A DNA stretch of 64,000 nucleotides, from contig BCIJ01000024.1 in assembly GCA_001599935.1 (NCBI GenBank), positions 124,001-188,000 of the forward strand. Direction: 5' to 3'. A program made the position numbers and the translations under genes. Positions 12,101 through 23,232 of this stretch are shown here, in pieces; the first letter of the stretch is position 1, and each line of letters begins with the position of its first letter. The DNA is from Holtermannia corniformis. Its lineage: Eukaryota > Basidiomycota > Tremellomycetes > Holtermanniales. The notes beneath the pieces are model-generated. The model was given only the letters and a program-made list of their open reading frames with translations. It ran no database searches and was not told the DNA's origin.

Positions 12101-13606
12101 CGCGACCATAGGCCTATGATCTACACTATGATATCCAGCGCCCACACCGTCCCGGTGCGTATGTAATGTTCAAACTATATTGTGCGCATCACGCGCCCGG
12201 ATAGCTCGGCACTCCTATACGCGAGGCCTACAGAGTAATTTTTTGGTCCGTAGACGCAGGCGCGGGGACGTCGCAGCGAGCCAGCCGCGGAATCAAAAAG
12301 AACGACAGAGCAGCAGCTCGGCCGGATCGTGGCCGTTTATCAAACAGCCTCTGTCAATGCTGACATTCAGAGCGAATAGATGCCAACTTGGCGAGACCAA
12401 GCAAGTGAACGGACACCGGTGCCCACCATCCGTCACGCCAAAAGAAAACGGAGTCCAACGAAAGAGACCGACCTGGGTGCCCGTATAATAATGCCTCCAG
12501 AGCGGTCGGATCTTGTCCTGGCCACCGACGTCCCACACGTTGAATTTGACATTCTTGTACGTGACTGTTTCGACGTTGAACCCGACGGTCGGGATCGTGG
12601 TGACGGATTGGTTGAGTTTGAGCTTGTAGAGGATCGCTGTGGGCGTGGCGTTAGCGCTTGGCGTGTGGGGTGGATGCGCCGTGGCGAGTCGGTCGAAGCA
12701 GACCGATCGGCGTCGACGATCTAGATCGTTGATCTGACGTGTCGTATTAGATTGCCAAGATTGGCAAACGGGTCGCAAGCCTGATTATATCTCATCTGCA
12801 ACGGGTGCCAAATGCGGCCACGTAAGCAGAAAGGAAAATCAGGTCGTTCAAGAGTAATCCCATAGCGCGCGACTCGCGTCGGGATCCGATGTGGCTAGGG
12901 TTGATTGTCCGCTTGCATGATTCATTTCGTATCAGATCATTGACGATCTGACAAGATCGACAAGCGAGCGTCAATGCAGGCAGGACGCCTGATTGTCCGT
13001 GGAGTGACGACTCTCGCATTGCGGCACAGAGGTGGAAAGCGCAGGTAGAAAGCCTGATTGTGCTTGGATTGAACATTGGCCGTATGACAGGCACGCATGC
13101 GATATCAAGTTCCCAAGCATCAGCAGGAAGGACTGGACAGGTAGCGCGCAACGCGTTGGTAAAGTAGGGGTTGGCTTGGCAGAGCTCAGCGGCGGCGGGA
13201 GCTTGCTGCCTTGACGATTACTGACAATCGAAGCAGGGAGACGACTGCTGCTGATGACACGGCGTGCTCGCCTGATGTCTAATAACAGCCATGGTGTGTC
13301 CCCGTCGCACAGATCAGGCGCAGGCGCAGGCGATCCCGGTTCCAGCCCCAGGTCCGTATGCAGGCGAGTGAACCATACACCTGGAATAGGATACCTCGTA
13401 GCACTGTGCACCGGCCCGCAAGTACAGCACAGCATCCGAGTCAGCCACGGCGACTCACTCGTCTTGCCTGCCGCGTCCAAGCCCAACATCAAGATGCGCA
13501 TCTCCTTGTTGCCAAAGATCTTGCCTGGTGCGTAGTGTCAGCTGTTAGCACCACGCAGTAGCACGAAGAGTGGCGCACCCATCGCTTTGGACCATTGGTT
13601 GCCCAT
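9175..13606 (-). CDS. ARF6: ARF6-type small GTPase with two long introns
   Basis: Exons 13606-13579, 13524-13459, 12636-12473, 9556-9418, 9374-9299 and 9250-9175 give 182 aa. Intron sizes are 54, 822, 2916, 43 and 48 nt. [19 protein letters not shown] has the Gly2 needed for N-myristoylation. Motifs present: P-loop GLDAAGKT, switch [20 protein letters not shown] and SCATTGDG. The strings [34 protein letters not shown] and [12 protein letters not shown] are ARF6-like rather than ARF1-like, so this is the plasma-membrane/endosome ARF controlling endocytic recycling and cortical actin. The N-terminus is four residues longer than human ARF6. The 76-nt exons and CTGAC-type branch sites are all clear; the long introns interrupt the P-loop exon and the codon after TGTQ. 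Confidence 0.95.
9557..12472 (-). other. long intron (2916 nt) of ARF6
   Basis: Donor gtcggt after TGTQ; acceptor cacgctgacccctaccag before [10 protein letters not shown], phase 0. The interior shows no ORF above about 110 codons, no recognisable transposase, reverse transcriptase or RNA gene, and no terminal repeats that I could see. Its short open frames run on both strands without family resemblance. Confidence 0.85.
12637..13458 (-). other. long intron (822 nt) of ARF6
   Basis: Donor gtgagt directly after the P-loop (AAG ACG A), acceptor with branch gctaac and cccacag before the codons for ILYKLKL. It splits the second Thr codon of GKTT. No gene seen inside. Confidence 0.85.
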
Positions 13607-14226
13607 CTTGGCGGTCGGTGATCACGGTAGGGGAGGGTCTGTGCGTCGGTCGCGGTCGCCGTGCACGCGGTACGACGGCAGAGGTGCAGTCGAATCCGTC
13701 TGTCTTGGGCCAGGACGTCGTGCGGCGTGGTTCGTGCTGCAGCCGGACTCGTTTGCTCGCTTGGTTGAGGGTGGCAGGTGTTGATGGCGGCTGCCTTTAC
13801 CCCTATCTGACCGGTGCTGCTTTCGACGCGTACGTTTGACTGCTCGGCCGGGGAGACCAAGGTGAGGGCGTTGGTGATGTGCTGCTAGCGAGTGGGTGGG
13901 ATACTGGCGCTGGTGCTGCACTGGCGCTGCTCCCCTCGACTGGATCCCACTCTGGTGCTGGTGCTGGTGCTGGTGCTGATGGCGTCGCGGAATCAAATCG
14001 GACGAGCCTAGTCGGCGCTTAGGTGTGCGGGGCTGTGTAGGCACGCCATTTAGGCACCCTTGCCGCACGCCTACTGCCATCCCTCGGTGTTAGGTGCGCT
14101 GTCCAGGAGTAGGCGCGACGCATAGGCGCAGTCCTTGACCGGCTCCGTTCTTGTTTGTCTGCGCAGCTCGCCCGCAGCTCCCTTGATCATCCTCATCCTC
14201 CTCCTCCTCTCCTCCTCTTCGCCAGC
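13607..14226. promoter_or_regulatory. divergent promoter region between ARF6 and the DUF2015 gene
   Basis: 620 bp between two start codons facing away from each other, so it should hold both promoters. It contains a CTGGTG hexamer tract at 13952-13979 and a CT-rich stretch (about 14195-14222) just before the + strand start. No conserved exon was seen. Confidence 0.55.
13952..13979. repeat. CTGGTG hexamer tract
   Basis: About four and a half uninterrupted copies of CTGGTG, flanked by degenerate CTGGCGCTG copies. It lies upstream of ARF6 and does not appear to be coding. Confidence 0.8.
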
Positions 14227-17200
14227 ATGCTCTTCCATTTCTCCGCATTCTCCATCATCCTCATCCTAGCCTTCGGTCCGTCCCGCCCCCCGCAATCGCA
14301 CCGCACTGACCCACCCACAGGGGCATACCACTACCGCCACCGCCTGCTCCCCTACCTCCCCACGAGCGTCGCAGCCCGGCTCGCAAACTATGTCCCGCTC
14401 GCTTCGGGCCAGTTCTCAGACCAGGTTCAGGCGGGGTTGACGAGTGCGAGCTTTGATGTCGAAGAGGCCAATCTGGGCGAGGCGAGTGGCGAGGCGAGAG
14501 CTGGGTTGGACGAGAGGGGGGTAGACGAGGTCAGGAGGATCATGTGAGTGCTGTGGGTGGGATTGAGGGGCTGTGCAGTGTGGAGGAGACCCAGGACAGC
14601 ACCGCTCCATCAGCTATCGAAGTTCCTTGGCTTGCCTCCACACACCATCTCACACCATCCCCGTCGTCCAGAGTACTACCCCGTACAGAGCTGACCACAC
14701 TCCAGGGCTATCGAGCGCTGCACATTCGACCAAGCAAGGCTCATCCGGCATAACCGCCACCTGCGCGACAACGGCATCGCCCCAGACGGTCAGTCCGCTC
14801 CCTTGTCTTCATCCGGCTCTGTCTCGGTCTATCCTTCTCCTCACGCCCGCATCGTGGTTTTCACCGCCTTGTCTCTCGTTTCGCGTCGGCAGGTATTCGT
14901 TTTCGAGATTGGCGTGCAGAGGCACTGACCCAGAGGACTGACAACGATTGTCTCAATCGTCCCGTCTCCAAGCTGGCACGAGTCAGTTTCAAACGTGCCG
15001 CTCGCCATCGCTGCCGTCAAGCGCGTTGTCTGCGGTATCGTCTCCTGCTTGGCAAGCTGGCTATATATAGTCGGGACAAAGCTGACATCGTGTCTCATTC
15101 ACGCCGCGTTCTTCTCCGTGGCGGTTTAGCTGACGGCCAGCTATGATCACGGAGGGTCGCGGCATCGAATAAGAATCGATGGAGCTGTCGCTTCACTTGC
15201 CAAGCGCACGCTGTACCGTCAGTCATCTCCACCGCTCCGCTAAACAAGCTATGTAAAGGACTCTGCTGTGCCATTGACGATCGTGGACTTCGGCCCTGCG
15301 CGCTAGCGTTTGCTTTTGTTTGCAGCACAGCTTCGGGATCCTTTGCAAGCTTATGAGATGCACAGTCGAGGCAAAGCTGCCCTGGGATTCTCTTTCGCGC
15401 CGCGGTCTTGACCTTTGCAGCTGCGCTCCTTGGCCAGTCGCGGCGTCGAACGAGAGTCGATGCAGCTAGACTGATGTCTGGGTTGAATCAATACGTGCCG
15501 ATCTTCACGTCACATCACCGTATCTGACGCTGTCGATGAGTCGAAGCGTGGCACGGCTTGAGAAGCGCAAATGGCAGTGGTTTCCAAACGCTGTATTCGG
15601 AGCTTGCTGCCAGTACAGCTCGCCGTGTCGTCATCAGAGCTGTGGACAGCTCGGCGGCTAGCAACAGGTTGTACTGGCTAGAGTCCGACGCCGGTATCTA
15701 GATGGGGTGATGGTACGATGGTGGTCGCTGTCGCTGTCGCTAGCTAGCTGTCAAGCAACTAGATTGATGCCGTCGGCAGCGAACATGTGCAATCAGGGAT
15801 CTCGGTCGCGTATGTATTATATTGACTGTGCGAGCCGCTGAGCTTTCATCCTGATAGCTGTACGGAGCTTCCAGGGTCGCCTATGTGGCTCTGCACAGCC
15901 ACGCGGTCCGTCACTCGAACTCGATCCGAGCTTCGTATGTGTGCACATGACGAACTTGACTTGACCGCTCGTTCCACAGTGTGCATCTCGATGTCACTGC
16001 AACGCCTCGGCGTTCCATCTTGTGCCCACTCTGCGCACAGCTAAGAGGCGCGCGGAAACGGATGTACCGCCATCCCGTGACCGCTACGCTCTGTTAGCTG
16101 ACCAATTCGAAATAGTGTGTACGCGGTCGCTGGCTGGCTCCAACGTCTCGCAAGCGCGGACAGCCAGCCATGGTAAAGCGCCTAGCCTGGCTGCAGTTGG
16201 ATTGGGCGACTGTTCATGGCCGCTGTGAGGCTTGGAGTAACCTTGCCCAGGGCCGCAATAGCCCGGAAACAACTTGCAACATGATTCATAGCAGTGCAGA
16301 CGTTGCTCCGCGCCAAAATGGACTTTGGCGGCAGCGCAGTCCCTGCACTATACAAGCGCGCCGAATCTCGGTTGGTCATGGCTGTACGTAGGGAATCGGC
16401 GCCGTGGTGTGCTTGTGATGACCCCTATATCGAGATTGATGCGGCTGTCGCACTGTGCGTGACGATCACGATCCATTGTATACGCCGTTCAAGCGGACCA
16501 GAATCGTTTGACCCAAAGAGGTCGAATAAGAGCTGCAGTGCCGTAAACGCTCACAGATCGCTTGCTAGACTCGGCGTTGTTTGCAACAGATGTCGCCTGA
16601 TCTGAACCAGATCGGGCTGCTGTTATCGAACATGAAGTCGTGCGAGGTTGCTGCGTGATTCACTCGAGGTAGCTCTGCTTCGAGTCAGGCTCAGCACCGC
16701 ACACAGGCGTGCTGATATCGCCAAGCCGTTGAGCTCCACCAAGGTGTCTGCCTGCAATTCTGCAGCAGTCACACCGACGTTCGAGCTAGACCAATGAACG
16801 CCGGCGATTAGACGGCGTCAAGTTTGAGCCACACGTACAAGGCGCCCTCCCGCAGTAGGCCAAAGCTCGTGCCTGCGCGTACCGTGCTTAGGAATCAGAG
16901 GGCCTTTGCTCGTGGATTGCCTTGTTATGTGTACAGCCTGTATTCTGATCAGGTTCCGAACGCAGGCGGCACCTGCGCACAGCTTGTTGGATAACAGAGT
17001 CACACGGGACGCTACGTCTTGATATCGCGCCACTGGTGGTCCTTCGTCGCACTCTGCAATCGAGAGTCTCTCAGCGCTCCATCGAGCCAGACCGGCCCTG
17101 TGTCACGGCACGCTGTAGTTGCGACCATCAAGCCTGCTACGAGTCTTTGCTTGATTCCCATGTTCCAGACGGAGCCAGCCTGTGCCAAGCGGCTGCCACT

Positions 17201-17300
17201 TGGCAAACCATCACGGCTCCAACTCTCGCTGACTCGTCTTGCAGGCACCCCGCTCGACAGCAAAGCCGTCACGTTTGGTCCAGGCCCATCCCGGCGCTGA
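14227..17300 (+). CDS. DUF2015 / UPF0357 family membrane-anchored protein
   Basis: Exons 14227-14275, 14321-14543, 14706-14788 and 17245-17300 give 136 aa; introns are 45, 162 and 2456 nt. The start has a hydrophobic anchor (MLFHFSAFSIILILAFGAYH), then LPYLP, a region ending QVQAGLTSASFDVEEANLGE and RAGLDERGVDEVRRIM, then CTFDQARLIRHNRHLRDNGI, APDG and the last exon TPLDSKAVTFGPGPSRR. Length and motif order match the fungal DUF2015 family (yeast YCL012C relatives), whose function is not known; one membrane anchor with a soluble tail is expected. The final 18 residues lie behind the 2.5-kb intron. The family's PDG-x-P-x-D-x-KAVTF ending, restored exactly at the junction, is the main evidence that the distant exon belongs here. 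Confidence 0.87.
14789..17244 (+). other. long intron (2456 nt) of the DUF2015 gene
   Basis: Donor gtcagt after CCAGACG; acceptor region cgctgactcgtcttgcag. Phase 1. The interior holds a diverged direct repeat (see 15050-15468) and otherwise no coding or RNA gene that I can identify. Confidence 0.82.
15050..15468. repeat. pair of diverged direct repeats inside the DUF2015 long intron
   Basis: Copy 1 about 15050-15190 and copy 2 about 15335-15468 share ordered blocks: GGCAAGCT/TGCAAGCT, GTCG(GG/AG)-CAAAGCTG, TCTC-TTC-CGCCGCG-TCTT, and GTCGCGGC(A/G)TCGAA followed by TCGATG-AGCT. The blocks keep order with small indels. Similarity was judged by eye only. Confidence 0.5.
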
Positions 17301-17446
17301 CGTTGACGCTCTCGAGCGCAACTACAACCCATCAGTTTCCGGCCATCTCGTCTCGCTGCTTGTCCCCCTAGCCATGTTGTGATGCACCTGTCCGACCGCG
17401 AAGACCACAATGCCGTGTTTCAGCGAAGAGAGGGCCAAAGTCTGCA

Positions 17447-18894
17447 TCAAGCGCCATACAGGTATTCAAAGAAACTCGGCTTGTCAACCCCCGCCGTCGG
17501 TCCCACCACACCAACGCCAACTCCGCTCCTAGGCGGCGGCACGCTCCTGACCGTCTCCCACCCCTGTTCAGCCTCCCCCGCAGTCCCAGACGTCGGTTCT
17601 AATATCAAACTATCGCCCAACCCCGCCCCCAAGCTATCCGTCTCGGACCAATCGCCCTCATCGGACGCAGGGTAAGCGTATGAATCGTCCGATTCGTGCG
17701 TCTGGACCCTGCGGAGCGGAAGCGGGACCAGATCGACATCGATGTCGGTGTTGAACGCTGGGGAAGGCGAGCGTCGAAGGCTGGCGTGCGCCATCTCTGC
17801 GTCCGAGTCTGGCTCAGCCTCGGTTTCGGTTTCAGAAGCGCTGAGTCCAGAGCTCAGATCCGTCGTATCGGGCGTCACCAAGCCTCCTTTACCCTTGCTC
17901 CCCGCGTGTCTTTCAGGAAACGCAATAATCGGTTTCACGATATGCGTCAGCCTTGCTAGAGTACCGACGGGCGCGGGCTGAGACCACGAGACCAAGTGCC
18001 AATATCTTGCGAGGAGATGGACGATCCAGCGATCGAATCGGTCGGGGATGTACCAGATTTGATGGGCTGGTGAGCGGGCTAGCGAGGTGATTGCGGGGAC
18101 GGGGGTTGGGGTGGTGGACGTGAGGAAGGGTGGGATTGAGAGTGGGGGTTGGTGGGGTAAGGAGCGGCGTGTGGAGATTGACGTTGATGCTGGGTTTGTG
18201 ACTGGAGGTGTGCCATCAGACGTAGCGGGAGATGGCTCGACGAGCGTGTCGTCAATCACACTCCAGCCGGTCGAGCGGGAGCCAACGCCCACACCAGACT
18301 CTTCGATCCAAGCGCGCAATTCGCGTTCAGCACGCAGTACGACGACTTCAGCGCGCCGACCATGCCCTCTGAGCGCCTTGCGTACGCCCTTGAGGCTCGT
18401 AGTAAAGCCTCCAGCTTTACTGCTCTCGGGGTCTGGCACGGTATACCCCGGAATAGAAGCTGGGATCGGGGTGCGAGCAGAGTCGTGTGGACTCGGCAAC
18501 GGGAATAAAGGGATGTGCGGAGGTGCAGATGGTAGCAGGTCTGCTTTGGATGGTGGATGAATGTACGGGTTCTCCTGGAATGCCGCTGCGGTCGAACGTG
18601 AGCGCTGGTCAGAGACAGCCGCCGCATTCTCACTGACCGTTATCGCGCCGGCGCTGAACTCGTTTGCCAACGCCCGTAGGTCGTACACTAGACGGTGCTG
18701 CCTGTGCACGCCGAGCGGTCGCCTTTTCGCGCTGCTGGGCATTGTACGCCTCGACTTGGGCTTGAGCCTTGTTACGCGGATTGACGAGGATCGAGGGTAG
18801 GGACAGGCTGGGATGTCAGCTCTTCGACCTCGTCTGATGTGTAGCATGCGTACGGTACTGATAGCTGTTGTGAGTGGACTGTTGGTGTTGACAT
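17447..18894 (-). CDS. R3H-associated / R3H-domain protein
   Basis: Exons 18894-18854, 18807-18638 and 18585-17447 give 449 aa. The N-terminus carries SLPSILVNPRNKAQAQVEAY, then TGVGKRVQRRRDNAAFQENP and YIHPPSKADLLP, the pattern of fungal R3H-associated N-terminal domains. A later segment, FDRWIVHLLARYWHLVSWS, contains the Arg-x3-His core of an R3H single-strand nucleic-acid-binding motif. The rest is Ser/Pro-rich with acidic patches and ends FEYLYGA. It is probably a nuclear or cytoplasmic RNA-binding protein. Both 5' introns (46 and 52 nt) are needed to join frames; without them the N-terminus reads as nonsense. It converges with the DUF2015 gene, 146 bp apart. Confidence 0.82.
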
Positions 18895-19598
18895 TGCGAG
18901 CTGGAGACGGTGCAGCTGAGAGAGAGTGCAATGATCATCGTCGAGATCCAAGACCTCCACCGAAAGCGAATGACACTCTCATCATCCATCACCGCACGGC
19001 GCTCACAACGTCGCGCGCCTCGTCTTGAGCTTGCCAGAGGTCATAGGGCATCCTGAGCATGCCACCCCGCCTCGATCGATGGCGGGTCCATGGCGCACAG
19101 ACCATGGATCTGAGCTTGGACGCATGCTATTGCTGATGCGCAGCACACACATTCTGTCCGCCCATCCGCGCGTCAGCCCGCTCCGAGTGCGCAACCCGAT
19201 GGATCGTCTGACCCTGAACCTGAACCTGATCCTACTCTCCGCGCTCACCGTACCGCAGTGTGCTCGGTATGTACTGGCATGCCTACAGAGTCGACGCCGA
19301 TCAGAGCAGGGCGGGTGTCGCGGGATCGAGTGAGAAGCACAGGACGTCGACCGCGCCGGTACTTTGAAGGCGTTGGACGAGGTTATGCAAAGCAAAGCCC
19401 GGATCATGAAGCGTTGCAAGAGGTCGGCGCAGTGGCCGCGTCGCTGGCGACCGTACCAGTGGCTACCGCCCTCACGACGCAGTGGACGAGGAGCGCGGCC
19501 TGAGGAACGAGACGATGGACTGAAGAGGGGCCAACAAGAGACCCAGTCGAGCGGATTGTTCAGATTTCATGCACTTTATTCACCTGTGAAACCACATG
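18895..19598 (+). other. 704-bp gap with a possible small + strand gene
   Basis: This lies between the R3H gene start and the DIP2 stop. On the + strand an ATG near 19080 opens a short frame with a hydrophobic stretch (MDRLTLNLNLILLSALTV), followed by a donor-like gtatgt near 19267. A second open frame around 19357-19503 reads YFEGVGRGYAKQSPDHEALQ, then AVAASLATVPVATALTTQW. Together they could be a small protein, perhaps with a membrane segment, but I could not join them in a unique way and recognise no family. Confidence 0.3.
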
Positions 19599-22500
19599 TT
19601 ACATCAAGACTCGTTTGCGCTTCCCCTTGCCCTCTTCGATCCGTTGCCGGACCTTGTCCTCGTCCCAGCCCTCCTCTTCGTACAGCCCAGCGGTCCGCTC
19701 TGCCTCGTATCGATTCTTGATAAACTTGAGAGCTGCCATGTTGAATCCGATCGTCTCGCGCTGAACGCGCAGAGCGGCACGGAGGTGTTGTCGCAGTGCG
19801 AACAGGGGGTTGCGCATGACGCGGTTCGAGACGATTTGATGGTGGTGCGTTCGGACGAGGAAGAACAGGATCCGCGAGGTGAGGGTGATGTCGCGGTTCT
19901 GAGATACCGTCAGAACCGTAGACTGCTTGACGCCGCACTCACGTTGGTCGCCCAGGCATCAAGATAGCTCAGCAAGCTGACAACCTGCTGAAACGGCAGA
20001 ACCAGCAGTGCGTCCTCCATCCCAGCCGCCGGCACCTTTTGCAACACCTGCAGCACGTACTCATCCGCCGCCAAGTCCCCACGAGCCACGAGCTCGGGAT
20101 TCCGCTTTGGTTGTGGGATACTGGCGGCAGCCTCTGCACTCAGGCCCGCCTTGGACGCTTCCCATTCTTTCAATGCGGCAAGATCGCCATCGGCTAGCTC
20201 GAGCGCTTCCATGATCTTCTCGCCGGCCATGAGCGTTTCGGAAGTCTGCTTCTGCACAGCTTCCGCTTCGCCGTGCTCGCCATCGTCTCGATTCAGCGTG
20301 TCGGCTAGGTTGGAGTCGTACAGCTCTTCGAGCTCGCGTTCGCGTTCTTCTTCGAGAAAGAGCTGTGTAGGATCAGTCACTCACTCGGCCCATCTCAATC
20401 AGCCACTCACCGGCTCCTCTGTCTTCTCCCAGACTCGGATCGACTTGTCATGCGCCCCAGAGACCACAAACTCGGCCCGGTTGCTGACAGCGAGCGCCCA
20501 GACCTCTCCATGGTGGCCGTCAAGTTTCTGGATCAGCTCAAACTAGCATCCGTCAGTGCCCATCGACGCCAACGCTAGTCCAAACACACCTTGTCGCCGT
20601 CCCAGTACTTTACGCTCCGGTCCTTGCCGACCGTCCAAAAGTAATGACTGCCCTTTTCGAATGCGACCTGCATGATGCTCTCGTCATGCGCAAAGATGGA
20701 TTTATGGCAATCGCCGAAATCAAGACCCCAGATCTTGACATTCTTGTCGGCCGAGCACGTCGCGATCAATTTCGAGTCGTCCGAGATGTCGAGGGAGAGG
20801 ACTGGCAGCTGATTGTGCGTCGTCAGTGACGCACTTAGAGCACAAGAGTACGAACCTTGTGTCCGTACAGTGAGAGGAAGAACTTGAGCGTGTCCTGGAA
20901 GAAGACCTTTACAGTCGAATCCAGCAAGGACACCGCCAGCAAGCGGTTATCGGGGCTGTACTTGACCGCCAACACATCATCCGTCATTTTGAGTGTGCGG
21001 ACGTGGACGAGCGTGAGCTGTTTGGTTTTGTGCTGCCGTTGTGTCAGTCATAGGCCAAGCGCCAAAGGTGCTACGTACCACCGTCTCGACGCCTAAACGG
21101 CTCACGACGCGCTCGCCGTCCCCCGCCTCGCGCATCTCGAATTCCCAAAACTTCACGTCCTTGTCTGCACTACCACTGACGAGCGCTTGACCGTCTGGGC
21201 GGACATGAATACCCCACACTGGCCCGTCGTGCGCGTCGATGGTTGCGATGAGCGAGGAAGCGGCGACATCGTATAGCAACAGCTTGCCTTCCTTGGTGCC
21301 GACGACGACCTGGTACGATCAGCTTGTAGCTCGTTATTGGTAAAGAGACTCACATGTCGGTCACCTGGCAGAAAAGTGCTGCAGATGGCATATCCGCATT
21401 CCATTGTCCGGATACACGCCGTCGTCTTGAGATTCCAGATCTTGAGACTTCCTGGAGCCCCATTAGCCCCATGTCAGTCGTAGCAGTGCGACGTACCGTT
21501 AGATGCAGACGCCAGGACCTGATCATCCGAGCTGAGGCACATTGTGCGCACATCCTGGCGGTGGCCGGGTAATTCGAGCGAGTGCGTCTTGCTTGGCTCT
21601 GGGTCCTGTCCAGCGGCCGTCTTGGATGGCTTTGAGGACCCTGGAAGCGGGATCGAGTGCGTCTCGAGCGCATTGTTGCTCAGCGCTAACAGGATCTAGG
21701 ACCATCAGATTGAGCAAGGCTGATGCTGCGCTGACTTACCGAAACAGCATTTCTTGCGCCAGCACCCTCATCACCGAGCGAAAAGCTCCGAATCTTGCCG
21801 CCACCGCGTACGACGGTCCACCCGGTGACGCGCTCTGCCCATTTCGCTTCATCCTCCCCATCCTCGGCGGCATCTCCTGCACGGCCCTTCTCGCGCTCAC
21901 GCTTCCGCCGTCTCGCCTTCTTTTGCGCCACTTCTTCCAGTGTCCGGATTCGGAGGACCGTGATGGCTTTGTCTGAGGATTGTAGGAGGAGTAGTGGAAG
22001 TGTTGGGTGGAAAGCTAGTTGGCTGACGGACGCCGTTGTCGGCAATGGAGTGGGCAGAGGGAGTTGACCCAGAGGTTGGATCAGGGTCGGTAGTTGGCCT
22101 TGAGCGTTCTCTTGCAAACCTTGTGCCAAAGCAGTGTGAGAGAGCGAGTAAAGCTTGGCCTCGCCATCGGCGGTGCCGGTGACGATGATCCACTCTTCAT
22201 CTTCGGTGCCAGACACGGCAGGGTAGGAACGCAGAGCACAGCTGCGAACCTCTGCGCGCGAGACGACGACCGTCTGGATACAGTGCTGCGTCGAGAGATC
22301 CCAGAGCTTCATAAACGTGTCTTTCGAGGTGGAGAGGAGGAAGCCGGGGTGGGTGGTAGACGGCTCGGTCGGGTGAGGGATGAAATGCAACGCTGTGATC
22401 GGTGCTTGATGGGACCGCAACCTGACAAGTGAGCTCTGGGCCATGCAGACTGGGATTACACACCTGAACAGGCCGACTTCGCCGACGGTATCCCAGATGA

Positions 22501-22915
22501 TGATATCCCCCCCGAGGGCGCCCGAGGCAAGGCGCATCCCACGGTCATCATACGCCATGGCGATCACCGCCTTCTTGTGACCATTAAACGTGACCGTCTC
22601 TGTCGCCTCTTCCGTCCCTCCGCTCCAGTTCCAAACGCGAATCGAGCCATCCTGGTAGCCGACCGCTACGACTTTGGCTGCGTTCTCTGATCCTTCAGCA
22701 GCAGGACTCGGGCTCGGGCACAGCTGGGTGACTGGCGCAGTCTTGCCCGTACTGTGCCACATGGACACCATCTCGCCGCGCTTGAGGTCCCAGACGAGGA
22801 CATCCTCCCAACCGGCGACATATGCGAGCTTGGAGTCGAAGTGTGCGTTGGATGTTGGCGAGGTGATTACGCCGAAAGCCTGAGTTGGACCGTGACGAAG
22901 GTAGGTGCGTACCAT
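19599..22915 (-). CDS. DIP2: U3 snoRNP / SSU processome WD40 protein Dip2 (Utp12)
   Basis: Acts in the nucleolus in 18S rRNA maturation as part of the UtpB complex. Ten exons: 22915-22464, 22421-21740, 21695-21497, 21451-21354, 21309-21079, 21032-20856, 20808-20590, 20542-20411, 20362-19943 and 19898-19599, total 969 aa, close to the yeast protein. Tandem WD40 repeats run through most of the length (for example [40 protein letters not shown]), followed by the helical Utp12 domain with [35 protein letters not shown] and [20 protein letters not shown]. The C-terminus is basic (KGKRKRVLM). All nine introns are 42-48 nt. The 42-nt intron 22422-22463 is a multiple of three without a stop, so retention would insert 14 residues into a WD repeat. 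Confidence 0.93.
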
Positions 22916-23232
22916 CGGTGGATTCTGCCAGAGTAACCACCGAGCGCGCAAAACAGGTATAGAGGGAAAAATCAACAGTTCACGTGGCTCGCTTCGGATG
23001 TCCGGCACCGACGGCAGTGCGCTCGGTCAAGCGATCTCACGAGCCTTACCAACTCGAGATCAGACACACACCCTGTGGCTCTTACGTCAAAAACGTCTGG
23101 CTCGATAGCGTCGTTCGCATCTGATATCAGAGCCTCAGGAAAAAGCACGGACCGAACCTCATAACCTGCCAGGGACCGTATCTCGCCGCCCAGCTTGGCA
23201 TCGTTCGCTCCGAAGTGATCAGGTGGCATGGG

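Noticed and set aside
9557..12472. Open frames of 60-110 codons inside the long introns as independent genes
   Set aside because: They lack family resemblance and are scattered over both strands; lengths are as expected by chance in this GC content.
18561..18931. Long N-terminal extension MHSLSAAPSPARNVNTN of the R3H protein
   Set aside because: It starts at a non-ATG codon and ignores two good introns; the spliced frame gives the R3H-associated motif.
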